From assembly GCA_026391515.1 (NCBI GenBank), contig JAPLEC010000431.1:1-14840 (forward strand): a stretch of DNA of 14,840 nt. Reading direction: 5' to 3'. A model generated the notes under the pieces. It had not been told where the DNA came from, made no database searches, and worked only from the letters and a program-made list of their open reading frames with translations. Positions 14,525-14,840 of the stretch are shown here, piece after piece. Numbering within the stretch: position 1 is the first letter of the stretch; each line of letters opens with the position of its first letter. The position numbers were made by a program, and so were the translations under genes. The DNA is from Bacteroidia bacterium. GTDB lineage: Bacteria > Bacteroidota > Bacteroidia > Bacteroidales > VadinHA17.

Positions 14525-14840
14525 TTACCTTATTACACTTATTACACCTGATCTCTGTTTAGATCCATCATGCAAGTCTAAAATATAATGATATGAATCT
14601 GTCGGTACGAGTCTTCCATTAGAATATCTTCCATCCCATGGTTCTGCCAACGGATTCTTTGTATGGTAAATCAGTTTGCCCCATCTGGTGTAAACCTTGA
14701 TTTCAGCATTCGGGTAAATGTCGATATTCTTTATTACCCAGGTATCGTTATGTCCAGGAGACTGGTCGGGTGTAATGATATCTGGAATTTCTAGACAGTT
14801 ATAAGATCCGATGAAACCAACGTCTGCACTATCCTTTTTA
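14525..14840 (-). CDS. Large surface protein C-terminus: gliding-motility-associated CHU_C domain (partial)
   Basis: Only the last 104 codons (14839 down to the TAA at 14527-14525) are in the window; the rest extends past the right edge. The visible part is a complete CHU_C / T9SS type B sorting domain: LEIPDIITPDQSPGHNDTW (16-34, compare IPNxxTPNgDGxNDtw), INIYP-type sequence IDIYPNAEIKVYTRWGKLIY (39-58), EPWDG (66-70), SYHYIL (82-87) and the closing SGVISVIR. The protein is probably a large secreted adhesin or repeat protein whose export depends on the PorP/SprF protein encoded next. The gap to that gene is 28 bp from the ATG (13 bp from the alternative TTG). Confidence 0.92.
   Translation of the reverse strand, partial: KKDSADVGFIGSYNCLEIPDIITPDQSPGHNDTWVIKNIDIYPNAEIKVYTRWGKLIYHTKNPLAEPWDGRYSNGRLVPTDSYHYILDLHDGSKQRSGVISVIR

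Overview
The window comes from a member of the Bacteroidota, most like the Bacteroidales and relatives. The evidence is a type IX secretion system (T9SS) outer-membrane protein of the PorP/SprF family, a gliding-motility-type C-terminal domain (CHU_C), a subtilisin-like protease with a T9SS type A sorting tail, several TAnnTTTG (-7) promoter elements, A/T-rich start regions with little Shine-Dalgarno signal, and a DnaK ending in EEVK. It looks chromosomal and mostly housekeeping. I see no phage, integrase, insertion sequence, CRISPR array, tRNA or rRNA.

Layout. 1-2144: a sensor histidine kinase cut by the window edge, transcribed leftward, diverges from a small secreted acidic/lysine-rich protein. 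Their 131-bp intergenic region carries four TTAAC direct repeats spaced 10-11 bp, which look like response-regulator sites. 2211-3709: a leftward pair, panB (pantothenate synthesis) then an RluA-family pseudouridine synthase, 2 bp apart. 3710-4021: a C/G-rich palindromic repeat and a sigma-54-type promoter motif ahead of dnaK. 4022-5986: dnaK and its terminator. 5999-6095: a degenerate CTTTGTG-type inverted repeat. 6162-10340: a rightward cluster of a MORN-like repeat protein, a secreted S8 protease, xseA and, after a 140-bp gap holding three small hairpins, xseB. 10341-10514: non-coding, with a UUCG terminator for the leftward trxA and a second imperfect hairpin. 10515-12449: trxA and a divergent CCA-adding-type nucleotidyltransferase gene. 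12442-14840: a leftward group of a CHU_C surface protein (partial), PorP/SprF and a secreted endonuclease/exonuclease/phosphatase-fold protein, whose 3' end overlaps that of the nucleotidyltransferase gene by 8 bp.

How they fit. Cytoplasmic upkeep functions (DnaK, ExoVII, thioredoxin, pseudouridine synthase, CCA enzyme, PanB) are interleaved with envelope and secretion functions. The CHU_C protein next to PorP/SprF is the usual pairing of a T9SS type B cargo with its dedicated outer-membrane partner. The S8 protease should be a type A cargo of the same system.

No wholly new multigene system is evident. The best leads are regulatory or structural: the TTAAC array between the kinase and the unknown secreted protein, the sigma-54-like dnaK promoter, and the non-coding structured segments at 10032-10108 and 10341-10514.
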